NCBI RefSeq assembly: GCF_039523795.1
Contig: NZ_BAAAFZ010000043.1
Span: 1-16,435 of the forward strand
Origin: Craurococcus roseus
GTDB taxonomy: Bacteria > Pseudomonadota > Alphaproteobacteria > Acetobacterales > Acetobacteraceae
Length of the DNA stretch: 16,435 bases
Reading direction: 5' to 3'
This document shows positions 1 through 7,086 of this stretch, piece by piece. Within the stretch, counting starts at the first letter, position 1. Each line of letters starts with the position of its first letter. Position numbers and translations under genes: made by a program. Below the pieces are notes generated by a model that was not told where the DNA came from, made no database searches, and was given only the letters and a program-made list of their open reading frames with translations.

Positions 1-987
1 CCGCGCCGCCCGCCGTCGCGCCGACGCCGACCGGCGACACCGCCTCGTCGCCCGACGGCGGCTCGAACGCGCTCCAGGCCGCCACGCCCCCGCCGATCGC
101 GTCCGTGGCGCAGGCGGGTGGCGGCGCGGCGGAAGCCGGCGGTGCTGCGGCGGACACTGATGGAGCACCCTCGCCCGTGCCGGCGGAAGCCGCCGCAACG
201 ACGGCGCTGGGCGCCGCCGGACCGGGCGTCCAGCGCCGGGCGACGGACCCGATGGCGCCGGCCGCCGCCGCGGACGCGGTGGAAGGGGCGCCGGCGGGGC
301 CGGTGCATGCCCAGGACGCCCCCGCCGACCGGCCCGAGGCGGGCGCCGCCACGCCGCAAGCCCCGCCCTTCCGCGCCGCCGTCGAGGCGACCGCTCCGGA
401 TCCGTTCTCGCCCGTCCCCCCGGCGGCGCAGAACGCCCTCGCGCCGGCGGCACCCGCCGGGACGCCGCAAACCGCCGCCGCGGAAGCTCCGGCGCCGGCG
501 GCCCCGGCGGCACCGCCCCCGCCTTCGCCGCCGGTGCGGCAGGTCGCGTCGATCGCCATAGCCCTCGCGCTCGGCACGGGCGGCGCGCCGCGGCTCACCG
601 TGGCGCTAGAGCCGGAAGAACTCGGGCGCGTGGAGATCCGCGTCGAGCGGGGCGCCGCGGACGGCGAGGCGTCGCGCGTGCGCGTGGTCGCGGAGCGGCC
701 GGAAACCCTCGCCCTCTTGCAGCGGGACGCGCGCCAGCTCGACCGCGCCTTGCAGGGCGCCGGCATCGCGCTGGCGGAAGGCGGGATGCAGTTCAGCCTG
801 GCCGGGCGCGAGCAGGGCGCGGCGGGCGGCGGCGGCGCGGAGGACCGCGGCGGCCCGCCGCGGCNNNNNNNNNNNNNNNNNNCCGCGGCGGGGAAGCGGC
901 GGCGCGCTGCCGGCGGAGGCCGTCGTCGATTCCGTTCCCGCCCGCCGCGGGGCCGCGGGCCTCGCCTTGCTCGACATCGCCATCTGA
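1..987 (+). CDS. fliK: Flagellar hook-length control protein FliK (5' partial, interrupted by assembly gap)
   Basis: FliK is the secreted molecular ruler that sets hook length and switches the flagellar export apparatus from hook to filament substrates. The frame is open from the left edge, so the true start lies outside the window. The first 560 bases encode a disordered Ala/Pro-rich stretch typical of the FliK N-terminal and middle region. From about 594 to 840 the conserved C-terminal domain is visible, with LEPEELGRVEIRVERG followed by RPETLALLQRDARQLDRAL. After the N run the matching frame is different: it reads LPAEAVVDSVPARRG and ends LALLDIAI before a TGA at 985-987. Upstream codons begin at positions divisible by 3, downstream codons one base later, so the N run cannot be its stated length if the gene is intact. 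flgD follows 15 bases downstream, which supports the assignment. The gap junction is the only uncertain part. Confidence 0.85.
865..882. other. Assembly gap (18 N) inside fliK
   Basis: Eighteen N bases lie between two GC-only, repeat-prone flanks (GGCGGCCCGCCGCGGC on the left, CCGCGGCGGGGAAGCGGCGG on the right). The fliK frame on the left and the frame that gives the natural FliK C-terminus on the right differ. An intact gene would need a true gap of 2 modulo 3 bases, so 18 is not possible. The flanks could form a strong hairpin, a plausible cause of the sequencing failure. Confidence 0.95.
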
Positions 988-1002
988 CGGGAGTTCCACG
1001 CC

Positions 1003-1671
1003 ATGACCAACGCTGTCCAAGCCGCATCCGCCGCCCCGCCCGCCGCCACCGCGCAAAAGGGCCGCGCGGCCGGCTTCGGCTCCGACTTCAACTCCTTCCT
1101 CACCCTGCTGACCACACAGCTCAAGAACCAGGACCCGACCAAGGCGATGGACGCGCAGCAGATGACGGAGCAGCTCGTGCAGTTCGCGCAGGTCGAGCAG
1201 GCGATCTCGATGAACGGCAACATGTCCAAGCTGATCGGCCTGCAACAGGCGGCGCAGCTCACCGCCGCCGCGCCGCTGATGGGCAAGGCGGTGGAGGTGT
1301 CGTCCGACAAGCTCTCCTTGCAGGACGGCCGCGCGACGCTGCGCCTGCCCGCCGCCGGCGCCGCCAAGGAAGCGCAAATCGCCGTGCTGGACGCGAACGG
1401 CAAGGCGGTCAAGACGGACACGGTGGCGCTGGGCGCCGGCGCGGCCGAGTGGGCGTGGGACGGCCGCGACTCCTCCGGGAAGCGCCTGCCGGACGGCGCT
1501 TACTCCTTCGTAGTGTCCGGGCGCGACGCGGGCGGGGGCGCGGCCGCGGTCGAGGCCACGGTGCGCGCCCGCGCCACCGCGGCGGAGCGCGCGGACGGCG
1601 GCGACCTCAAGTTGCGCCTCGGCGGCCTGTCCGTCGGCTTCGATGCGGTGCGGGGCGTGGACGGGGGCTAG
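1003..1671 (+). CDS. flgD: Flagellar hook assembly scaffold FlgD
   Basis: FlgD is the hook cap that guides polymerisation of FlgE at the tip of the growing hook, outside the cell, and is later replaced. The 222-residue protein is of usual size. The conserved N-terminal signature is at residues 32-45 (FLTLLTTQLKNQDP), followed by MTEQLVQFAQVEQAISMN and a helical region. The C-terminal half is the beta-rich FlgD Ig-like/tudor part, with the recurrent WDGRDSSGKRLPDGAYSF motif near residues 148-165. The start is the ATG at 1003, with GGGAG at 989-993 and a 9-base spacer. It lies 15 bases after the fliK stop, so the two are probably co-transcribed, a common order in alphaproteobacteria. flgE, which often comes next, is not here: a nuclease-like gene follows instead. 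Confidence 0.95.
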   Translation: MTNAVQAASAAPPAATAQKGRAAGFGSDFNSFLTLLTTQLKNQDPTKAMDAQQMTEQLVQFAQVEQAISMNGNMSKLIGLQQAAQLTAAAPLMGKAVEVSSDKLSLQDGRATLRLPAAGAAKEAQIAVLDANGKAVKTDTVALGAGAAEWAWDGRDSSGKRLPDGAYSFVVSGRDAGGGAAAVEATVRARATAAERADGGDLKLRLGGLSVGFDAVRGVDGG

Positions 1672-1790
1672 GCGCCGGCGGGGCTGCGCGGTCGCACCGG
1701 AGGCGCCCAGTCTCGCGCATCGGCATAGAACCCGCGGGCGCTTTTGTGTAGCGTTCAGCAACCAGGAGGTGCCGGGTGCCGCGCCTGCTT

Positions 1791-1795
1791 GGAGG
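1791..1795 (+). promoter_or_regulatory. Ribosome binding site fixing the start of the nuclease-like gene
   Basis: GGAGG lies 8 bases before the ATG at 1804. The reading frame is open further upstream to a TTG at 1744, but this strong site, together with the match of family proteins beginning with a short M-x-PKLVL segment, argues for initiation at 1804. Confidence 0.65.
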
Positions 1796-1803
1796 CGCGA
1801 GGC

Positions 1804-3069
1804 ATGATGTTGCCGAAGCTGGTTCTCACAGGCGGCGATGGTCCCCCGGTCTCCTTGGATCGCGTCCCGCTCGCGTCGGGAGGCCGCAACGAAGCTTGGT
1901 TGCGCGACTTCCTGCTGCGCCACCCCGAAGCGTTGCCCGCGGCGGACATCGATCCGGCCTACGCCGATCCGATTCCGGTTTGCCGCGAGATGGCGACGCC
2001 CGCCGGGCCCGTGGACGCCCTGTTCGTGAACCGCGCGGGCGCGCTGGTCGTCGTGGAGTGCAAGCTCTGGCGCAACCCGCAGGCCCGGCGCGAGGTGGTG
2101 GGGCAGATCCTCGACTACGCCAAGGAACTCGCCCGGTGGCGATACGAGGATCTGCAACGCGAGGTGTCGCGGGCGCTGCGGCAACCGGGCAACGCCCTGT
2201 TCCGCCTCGTTGCCGACCGCCACCCCGGCATGGACGAGGCTGCCTTCGTCGACGCCGTCGGGCGCAACCTGCGCCACGGCCGGTTCCTGCTGCTGGTGGC
2301 CGGCGACGGCATCCGCGAAGGCACGGAGGCCATCGTGCAATTCATGCAGGAGCACTCCGGCATGCGCTTCACCTTCGGGCTCGTCGAGATGGCCGGCTAC
2401 GAGCTGCCGGACGGCCGGCGGCTCGTGCAGCCCCGCGTCCTGGCCCGCACGGTCGCCATCGAGCGCGGCGTGGTGCGCGTCGAAGGCCCTGGAGCCGGGC
2501 TGGCCGACATCCTCGCGCCCGACGAAGCGGATGCGGGAACGATGGCCGACGGCGTCCCCGCGAACGGCGACGAGGCGGGCGGCCGCCGGAGCTTCGACCC
2601 GGCCGTGCTCGACGCGGACCGCCGTTGGCGCGCCGAGTTCGTCCGCCGCGCCCGCTTCGACGACCCCGACCAGACCACCGGCCGCACCGGCTACGGGCGC
2701 GTGTTCCTGCCGTTGCCGATGCGCTGGGCGTGGATGACCGCGTACAGCGCACGGTCCGACAACCGGTGCGGCAACACGCTCGCACTGAAGGGCGACGCGG
2801 GCCGCGTGGTCTTCGACGCCCTCGAAGCGGAGCGCGACGCGATCGACGGCGAACTCACGGACGGGATGGAAGGCGCAGAGGTCGCATGGCGGCGCCGTGG
2901 CGATCTCCACTGGATCGAAGCGAGCCGAAGCTTCGCGGGCGGGTCGTGGACGGCGGAACAGGAGCCGGCGCAACTGGAATGGCTGCTTGCCGCCACGAAC
3001 GCTTTCGTCAACGCCTTTCGCCCGCGGATTCTACGCCTCGCTGCCGAGGCGCAGGGCACCGCGGCCTAG
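1804..3069 (+). CDS. PD-(D/E)XK nuclease-fold protein of unknown role
   Basis: A 421-residue soluble protein. An N-terminal motif NEAWLRDFLLRHPEALP (about residues 29-45) precedes a nuclease core with D71 (GPVDALFV), then E85 and K87 in VVVECKLWR. This gives the D-x13-E-x-K arrangement of the PD-(D/E)XK superfamily, and a helix with QILDYAKEL follows as in RecB-like and archaeal Holliday-junction-like folds. The C-terminal third (from about residue 265) carries RAEFVRRARFDD and VFLPLPMRWAWMTAY and vaguely resembles DUF4268-like tails, which I cannot confirm. Homologues annotated as hypothetical are, as I recall, common in alphaproteobacteria. The gene is 132 bases after flgD and converges with the lipoprotein gene, leaving 14 bases between their stops, so it is probably its own unit. 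Nuclease fold is well supported; substrate and biological role are unknown. Confidence 0.8.
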   Translation: MMLPKLVLTGGDGPPVSLDRVPLASGGRNEAWLRDFLLRHPEALPAADIDPAYADPIPVCREMATPAGPVDALFVNRAGALVVVECKLWRNPQARREVVGQILDYAKELARWRYEDLQREVSRALRQPGNALFRLVADRHPGMDEAAFVDAVGRNLRHGRFLLLVAGDGIREGTEAIVQFMQEHSGMRFTFGLVEMAGYELPDGRRLVQPRVLARTVAIERGVVRVEGPGAGLADILAPDEADAGTMADGVPANGDEAGGRRSFDPAVLDADRRWRAEFVRRARFDDPDQTTGRTGYGRVFLPLPMRWAWMTAYSARSDNRCGNTLALKGDAGRVVFDALEAERDAIDGELTDGMEGAEVAWRRRGDLHWIEASRSFAGGSWTAEQEPAQLEWLLAATNAFVNAFRPRILRLAAEAQGTAA

Positions 3070-3083
3070 ATGCCCGAGCGCCG

Positions 3084-4058
3084 TCAACGCACCAAGGCGC
3101 TGGGCGGCGCGCCGGTCGGGGGCGGCGCGGCCGCGCCGGGAGCCCCGCCGGCCAGGCCGCCCGGGGCGTTGGAGGTCGTCGGCGGCGCGGCCATGGCGTT
3201 CGCCACCACCGTTCGCACGCCGTCCGCCGCCTCCTCCGCCGCGGCGTAGGCGATGTCGCCCCAGAAGCGGTTCAGGCGCCCGGTCGGCACCTCGTTGAGC
3301 TGCGCCACGCGGCCCAGCTCCTCGCCGTCGCGGCGGCTGACGATCCACTGGATCTCGACCCGCTGCACGCCGCGCGCCGGCGGCGTCACCGCGACGTCCG
3401 CTTCCACGGCGTAGCTCGCGGCTTCGGCGGTGTCCTGCACGGCGAAGCCTTGCGCGCGGAGCTGTTCGCGGATGCGCGCGCCCAACGCGGCGTTGCCGTC
3501 GCCGGGCGCGCCGCGCACGTCGCCCACCCGGATGCGCGGCGGGCCGGCGGCGAGCGACGCGGGGTCGGTCGCCTTGCGCGCGGCCTCCACCTGCAACAGC
3601 AGCTTCTGCAGGGCCGGGGCCGCCGACGCCGCCACGGCGGAAAGCGTTTCCGGCGTCGGCTCCGCCCAGTCGCGCAGCGGCACCGGCGCGCCGTCCGCCG
3701 CGGCCTGGGGCCGGTTGTCGGCGTCGAGCAGGCGGAAGCGCGGCACCACCGAAGCGCCCCGGCGCTCGGCGGCGATCTCCACCCGCCAATCGAGCGGCAA
3801 GGGCGCGTCCGTGGCGACGGCGGGCAGTTCCTGCGCCTGGAGGGCGGCGGCGACCTGGTTGGCCAGAGCCCGCGCCGGGGCGTCCGGCAGCATCGCGCCC
3901 TGCGGCGGCGGCACGGCGAGGCGCACCGCGAGCGGCGTCGCCAAGCGCCGCGCCTGCGCGCCCGGGCGGTTGCGGAAGGGCTGCGGCAGGTCGGCGCAGG
4001 CGCCGAGGGCGAGCAGCGCCGCGAGCGGCAGCGCCGCGGCCTTCTTACAAAAGGACAC
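3084..4058 (-). CDS. Conserved lipoprotein of unknown function
   Basis: A 324-residue protein with a clear lipoprotein signal: K5-K6, a hydrophobic stretch AALPLAALLALG, and the lipobox L18-G19-A20-C21, so it should be lipidated at C21 and anchored in the envelope. There are no further membrane segments. The middle part (PPRIRVGDVRGAPGDGNAAL then ARIREQLRAQGFAVQ) looks like an alpha/beta module, and the tail is a Gly/Ala/Pro-rich linker. The start is a GTG at 4058, the only start that gives a complete signal peptide. It has no obvious Shine-Dalgarno site and lies inside the end of a possible 22-residue upstream ORF, so translation may be coupled to it. It is last in the - strand cluster after pgeF. 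Position near peptidoglycan editing suggests an envelope role, but I do not recognise the family. Confidence 0.75.
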   Translation of the reverse strand: MSFCKKAAALPLAALLALGACADLPQPFRNRPGAQARRLATPLAVRLAVPPPQGAMLPDAPARALANQVAAALQAQELPAVATDAPLPLDWRVEIAAERRGASVVPRFRLLDADNRPQAAADGAPVPLRDWAEPTPETLSAVAASAAPALQKLLLQVEAARKATDPASLAAGPPRIRVGDVRGAPGDGNAALGARIREQLRAQGFAVQDTAEAASYAVEADVAVTPPARGVQRVEIQWIVSRRDGEELGRVAQLNEVPTGRLNRFWGDIAYAAAEEAADGVRTVVANAMAAPPTTSNAPGGLAGGAPGAAAPPPTGAPPSALVR

Positions 4059-4113
4059 AGGACACCAGCACGGCGAGGAGGGTGACGGCGAAGAACTGGA
4101 CGAGGTAGGGCAT
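4045..4113 (-). CDS. Possible 22-residue single-span membrane peptide
   Basis: ATG at 4113 to TAA at 4045. The product begins MPYLVQFF and is hydrophobic throughout (AVTLLAVLVSCVLL), long enough for one membrane helix. It begins 17 bases after the pgeF stop and overlaps the GTG of the lipoprotein gene by 14 bases, as expected of a translationally coupled small ORF. No clear Shine-Dalgarno site is present. It could equally be a chance open frame in the short pgeF-lipoprotein spacer, and only conservation could decide. Confidence 0.3.
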   Translation of the reverse strand: MPYLVQFFAVTLLAVLVSCVLL

Positions 4114-4130
4114 GGGTGCGGCGCCGGCGC

Positions 4131-4946
4131 TCACGCGCCGGCCAGCGCGATGGCGGAGAGCTGGTGGCCGAGCGGCCCGCCCCCGGCCAGGGTGCGGCGG
4201 CGGTGGCTGAAGAAGCGCGCCTCGTCCGCGAGCGTGCCCGCCGCCGCCGCCTCCACCGCGGCGAGGCCGAGCGCGCGGAGGCGCGCGGCGCAGTAGCCGG
4301 CCAGGTCGAACCGCCAGCGGTCCTCGCGCGCCCCGGGCGCGAAGAAGCGCGCGTCCTCGCCGCTCCGCGCCAGCACGGCGTCCCGCAGGTCCGGCCCGAC
4401 CTCGTAGCTCTCCTGGGCGATGCAGGGGCCGACCGCGGCGACCACGCGCGCGCGGGAGGCGCCGAGGCGCTCCATCGCTTCCACCGTCGCCTCGATCACG
4501 CCGGCCGCCGCGCCGCGCCAGCCGGCGTGGGCGGCGCCGACCACGCCTGCCTCGGGGTCGGCGAAGAGCAGGGGCGCGCAATCCCCGGTGACGATGCCCA
4601 GCGCCACGCCCGGGCGGCGCGTCACCGCGGCGTCCGCGGCCGGGCCGGCGCCCTCGGCCCAGCCGGCGGCGTCCACCTCGGCGACCGAAACGCCGTGGAC
4701 CTGGGTCAGCCCGTGCAGCGCCGCGGCGGGCAGGCCGAGCGCGTCCATGGCGCGGCGGCGGTTCTCCCGCACCCGGTCGCGGTCGTCCTGGCCGGACAGG
4801 GAGCAGTTCAGCGAGGCGTAGGCGCCTTCCGACACGCCGCCGCGGCGGGTGAAGAAGCCGTGCCGCAGGCCCGGGAGGGCCGACAGCGCGGGGGTGGTCA
4901 GGCGCTCGGCGGTGCCGAGGGGGGCGATGGCGGTGATGACGGTCAT
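4131..4946 (-). CDS. pgeF: Peptidoglycan editing factor PgeF (YfiH/YlmD, DUF152 family)
   Basis: PgeF is a cytoplasmic zinc-dependent amidase-like enzyme that removes wrongly incorporated L-serine from UDP-MurNAc precursors; older annotations call the family polyphenol oxidase or laccase-like. The 271-residue product has the family landmarks in order: HGFFTRRGGVSEGAYASLN (29-47), TQVHG with H84, VTGDCAPLLFAD with C123, GAAHAGWRGAAAGV with H140, and VGPCIAQESYEVGPDL. H84, C123 and H140 correspond to the usual metal or catalytic residues. The ATG at 4946 overlaps the stop of the methyltransferase gene as ATGA, so translation is probably coupled. The pairing of these two genes is common in alphaproteobacteria, where lgt often precedes them; lgt is absent here. 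Confidence 0.95.
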   Translation of the reverse strand: MTVITAIAPLGTAERLTTPALSALPGLRHGFFTRRGGVSEGAYASLNCSLSGQDDRDRVRENRRRAMDALGLPAAALHGLTQVHGVSVAEVDAAGWAEGAGPAADAAVTRRPGVALGIVTGDCAPLLFADPEAGVVGAAHAGWRGAAAGVIEATVEAMERLGASRARVVAAVGPCIAQESYEVGPDLRDAVLARSGEDARFFAPGAREDRWRFDLAGYCAARLRALGLAAVEAAAAGTLADEARFFSHRRRTLAGGGPLGHQLSAIALAGA

Positions 4947-5974
4947 GCGGCCTCGAAGCCGGGGGGCGGGGGCAGCGCGGGATCGCACAGGCAGAGCGCC
5001 TTGAACAGCCGCCCCATGCGTTCCGGCGCCACCAGCCGCTCCGCGCCCGAAAGGATCAGCCCGGCCTGATCCCGACCCTTGCCGGCCATCTGCGCCGCGC
5101 GGGCGAGCACCGCGGCGCGGCTCATCAGGCCGAGCCGTTGCAGGAACAGGCCTTGCGGCAACGGCCCGTGGACGGCGGCGCCGGCCCCGCGCGCGGCGGC
5201 GGCGAGGGCCGCGAAATCCACGTGCGCGGTGACGTCGGAGGAGCCGGGATCGGCGAGCGGGTCCGCCGGTTCGTGGCCGCGGAGCGCCTGGAGGCTGTCG
5301 CCGAAGCCGCCGGCCGCAGGGCCGTAGTCCAGCGCCAGCGCCGCGCCGCCCTGCGCCGCCAAGCGGGCGCCGAGCGCGGCGGCCAGCGCCCGGCCGGCTT
5401 CCGAGACCTCCTGCACGGCGTCCTCCGGGGCGTCGGCGGGGAGCGGCGGCGCGTCGTCCTCCGCCGGGCGTTCGACGAAGGCGCCGTTTGAAACGTGCCG
5501 CTCGGCCCAGCCGGCGCCGCGCCGGACGAATTGGCGGATGGGCAGGGCGTCGAAGAATTCGTTGGCCAGCACGATGGCCGGGCCGGGGGGCACTTGGGCG
5601 ACGTCGTCGTGCCACGCCGCGACCGCGCCGTCGCCGAGCCTCGCCCGCTGCGCCTCCCGCAGCCGGGGCGAGGCCTCCACCAGATGCACGCGGAGCGCCG
5701 CGCGGAAGGGGGCGGCCACGTCGGCCGCGGCGCGCAGGGCGTCGGCCATCAGGGTGCCGCGGCCGGGGCCGAGTTCCACCAGCAGCACGGGATCGGGGCG
5801 GCCCATCGCCTCCCAGGCCACGGCGGACCAGAGGCCGAGGCACTCGCCGAAGGCCTGGCTGATCTCCGGCGCGGTGGTGAAGTCGCCGGCCCGGCCGAAC
5901 GGGTCGCGCGCCGCGTAGTAGGCGGAAACGGCGCGGGCCATGAAGCGGTCGAGGCGCTCGGCGGGCGCGGTCAT
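4943..5974 (-). CDS. Class I SAM-dependent methyltransferase, MidA/NDUFAF7 (DUF185) family
   Basis: The mitochondrial member NDUFAF7 dimethylates an arginine of the complex I subunit NDUFS2; the bacterial target is presumed similar but unproven. The 343-residue protein shows family landmarks: AYYAARDPFGRAGDFTTAPE (18-37), the SAM-binding loop VELGPGRGTLMADAL with ELGPGRG at 67-73, LANEFFDALPIRQFV, and LALDYGP. The chosen ATG at 5974 gives a short N-terminus compared with members that start with about 15 more residues before the YY motif. The frame stays open upstream to 6817, but that extension is Arg/Pro-rich with poor third-position bias and I do not accept it as coding. The gene overlaps pgeF by 4 bases. 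Its upstream region is the repeat-containing spacer described separately, so its promoter probably lies there. Confidence 0.9.
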   Translation of the reverse strand: MTAPAERLDRFMARAVSAYYAARDPFGRAGDFTTAPEISQAFGECLGLWSAVAWEAMGRPDPVLLVELGPGRGTLMADALRAAADVAAPFRAALRVHLVEASPRLREAQRARLGDGAVAAWHDDVAQVPPGPAIVLANEFFDALPIRQFVRRGAGWAERHVSNGAFVERPAEDDAPPLPADAPEDAVQEVSEAGRALAAALGARLAAQGGAALALDYGPAAGGFGDSLQALRGHEPADPLADPGSSDVTAHVDFAALAAAARGAGAAVHGPLPQGLFLQRLGLMSRAAVLARAAQMAGKGRDQAGLILSGAERLVAPERMGRLFKALCLCDPALPPPPGFEAA

Positions 5975-6035
5975 GGCGCGGGGCTGGCCAAGGGGGCTTG
6001 GCGGCCGGTGGCGCTGTTTCGGGGCGCCGGGTGAC

Positions 6036-6620
6036 GGGTTCGGACAAATGCCCGAGGCGCGGTTCGACGGGGAGCGGACGGCTGCCGGGCTTCCGGGACG
6101 GCGCGCGCGCGTTCCGGACGGGCGCCCCGGCGGCGCTCCGGCCGGGCGCCGAAAGGCGGGGGCGGCGCGGGCCGCCGTCGGCGGGCCGCGCGATCGGCCG
6201 CGGGTGCGCGTTCCGGACGAATGGCCCGGCGGCAGCGAGCGAGCGTGGTGGCGGAGGGCGCGGGTGGCGCCGACCGCCGCCGCGCGGCTAGACCGCGGTC
6301 GCCCCGAGTGGAAACACCCAGGGCGTGAATCGCCGATCCGGCAAACCCCGGACGCGGTTCGGCCTGACCACGGCCAGGCTGAAAAGGGTCCAAGGCGACG
6401 GCGGTTGCGCGTTTCGGACAAATCGCCCGGATGCGATCGCGCTGGGCGCGGAGGGGCGCGCGCCGGCGGCCGGCCGTGCCGGGGGCGGCGGCGATTGCGC
6501 GTTTCGGACGAATGCCGCGGCCGGGGTTCGGGCGGGCTTTGGGTCGCGCGGAGTGGTGGACGGCGGCCGCGAGGGCGCGGGGGTGCGCGCGTTCCGGGCC
6601 GGTCCGGACGGGGACGCTCC
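6036..6620. repeat. Degenerate interspersed array, about seven copies of a TTCGGACRAAT-type motif
   Basis: A motif of about 30 bases recurs with the core GCGTTYCGGACRAATSSCCC. Its GGAC (or equivalent) falls at 6042, 6116, 6215, 6340 (weak copy, GGCAAACCCCGG), 6416, 6506 and 6596 (diverged). The best pair, at about 6405 and 6495, share TTGCGCGTTTCGGAC exactly. Spacings are 74, 99, 125, 76, 90 and 90 bases, and the sequences between copies are not alike. It is therefore neither a simple tandem repeat nor a CRISPR. The array lies upstream of the methyltransferase-pgeF operon. It might be an array of protein binding sites, a decayed minisatellite or a noncoding RNA region. Function unknown. Confidence 0.65.
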
Positions 6621-6655
6621 TGGGAGGCGCGGGGAGGCGCGGAGCGGCGGCCGGC

Positions 6656-6674
6656 GGGCGCGGGCGGGCGCGGG
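6656..6674 (+). other. G-quadruplex motif
   Basis: Four GGG runs with loops of 3, 1 and 3 bases (GGGCGCGGGCGGGCGCGGG) on the + strand, directly after a tandem GGGAGGCGCG duplication at 6622-6641. It satisfies the standard G3N1-7 pattern. In DNA this rich in GC such motifs can arise by chance. Confidence 0.6.
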
Positions 6675-6720
6675 CGGCGAGGCGTCCGCCGAGGTCGGCA
6701 GCCGCGACTGGGTGGCCGGT

Positions 6721-6738
6721 GGGCGGGGACGGGGCGGG
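6721..6738 (+). other. Second, tighter G-quadruplex motif
   Basis: GGGCGGGGACGGGGCGGG has four G runs with loops of only 1, 2 and 1 bases (or slightly longer if three-G runs are used), the class expected to fold most stably. It lies 47 bases after the first motif. The - strand is the template-equivalent C-rich partner for the methyltransferase operon direction. Confidence 0.65.
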
Positions 6739-7086
6739 TGGCTTGCGGACGCGCATGAGGGTGGATTCCGGAAGGCCGCAAACCTAGAACATTATAGGAA
6801 CTTAGGCCGGAATGCAACCTTGGAGCGTAGCGGGTAGTGGGTCAGTTTGGAAGCCAGCCCGGAACCGCCATCGTGCTTGTCGGCTGTCAGCAATTGCCTT
6901 GCGCTTTCGTCGGCTATGGGCGGGAAGCGGTCCTTCGGGTCGGGCCGCGTGACGGTGACGCTCTTCGCGGCCGCCGTTGCCGACAGCGTCTGAGCGGCCA
7001 TGCGCGGCGACGCTTGCTGGGCCCTGCCGGGTGTTCCGGTCCCTGACGCCGGGACCCGTTCCGAAGCCGACTGGCCACCCGGTTCT

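Larger units (their letters stand above)
5975..7086. other. 1.1 kb spacer without a convincing gene
   Basis: This stretch separates the MidA-pgeF operon from the hydrolase gene that ends at 7087. Frames are open in places on both strands, but the translations are Arg/Gly/Pro-rich and third-position GC looks like background rather than the near-saturated values of neighbouring genes. It contains the degenerate repeat array (about 6036-6620), two G-quadruplex-type tracts (6656-6738), a short AT-rich patch around 6783-6805, and a less GC-rich tail to 7086. I see no tRNA or transposase remnant. Confidence 0.7.

Noticed and set aside
1722..1748. Intrinsic terminator after flgD (CCCGCGGG followed by CGCTTTTGTGT)
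   Set aside because: The palindrome has only four base pairs without a proper loop, and the T run is short. Too weak to list.
793..2973. Very long - strand open frame (726 codons) across flgD and the nuclease-like gene
   Set aside because: It is antisense to two well-supported genes, spans the N gap, and its translation is unlike any family. Long antisense frames are expected at this GC content.
3031..3789. 252-codon - strand frame overlapping the lipoprotein gene
   Set aside because: It is a shadow in another frame of the lipoprotein gene, which has a signal peptide and lipobox. This frame has only low-complexity Gly/Arg sequence.
6061..6068. tRNA-like GGTTCGAC T-loop
   Set aside because: No acceptor, D or anticodon arm can be drawn around it.
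6036..6620. CRISPR array
   Set aside because: The copies are degenerate, the spacing varies from 74 to 125 bases, and no cas gene is present.
5974..6817. Methyltransferase starting far upstream with a 281-residue extension
   Set aside because: The extension is Arg/Pro-rich, third-position GC is about 74% by eye over the sampled part, and known family members begin close to the ATG at 5974. Kept only as a finding to test.
6325..6837. 170-codon + strand open frame over the repeat array
   Set aside because: It starts at GTG with no ribosome binding site, has Gly/Arg-rich composition and background third-position GC. The recurring CAFRTN comes from the DNA repeats.
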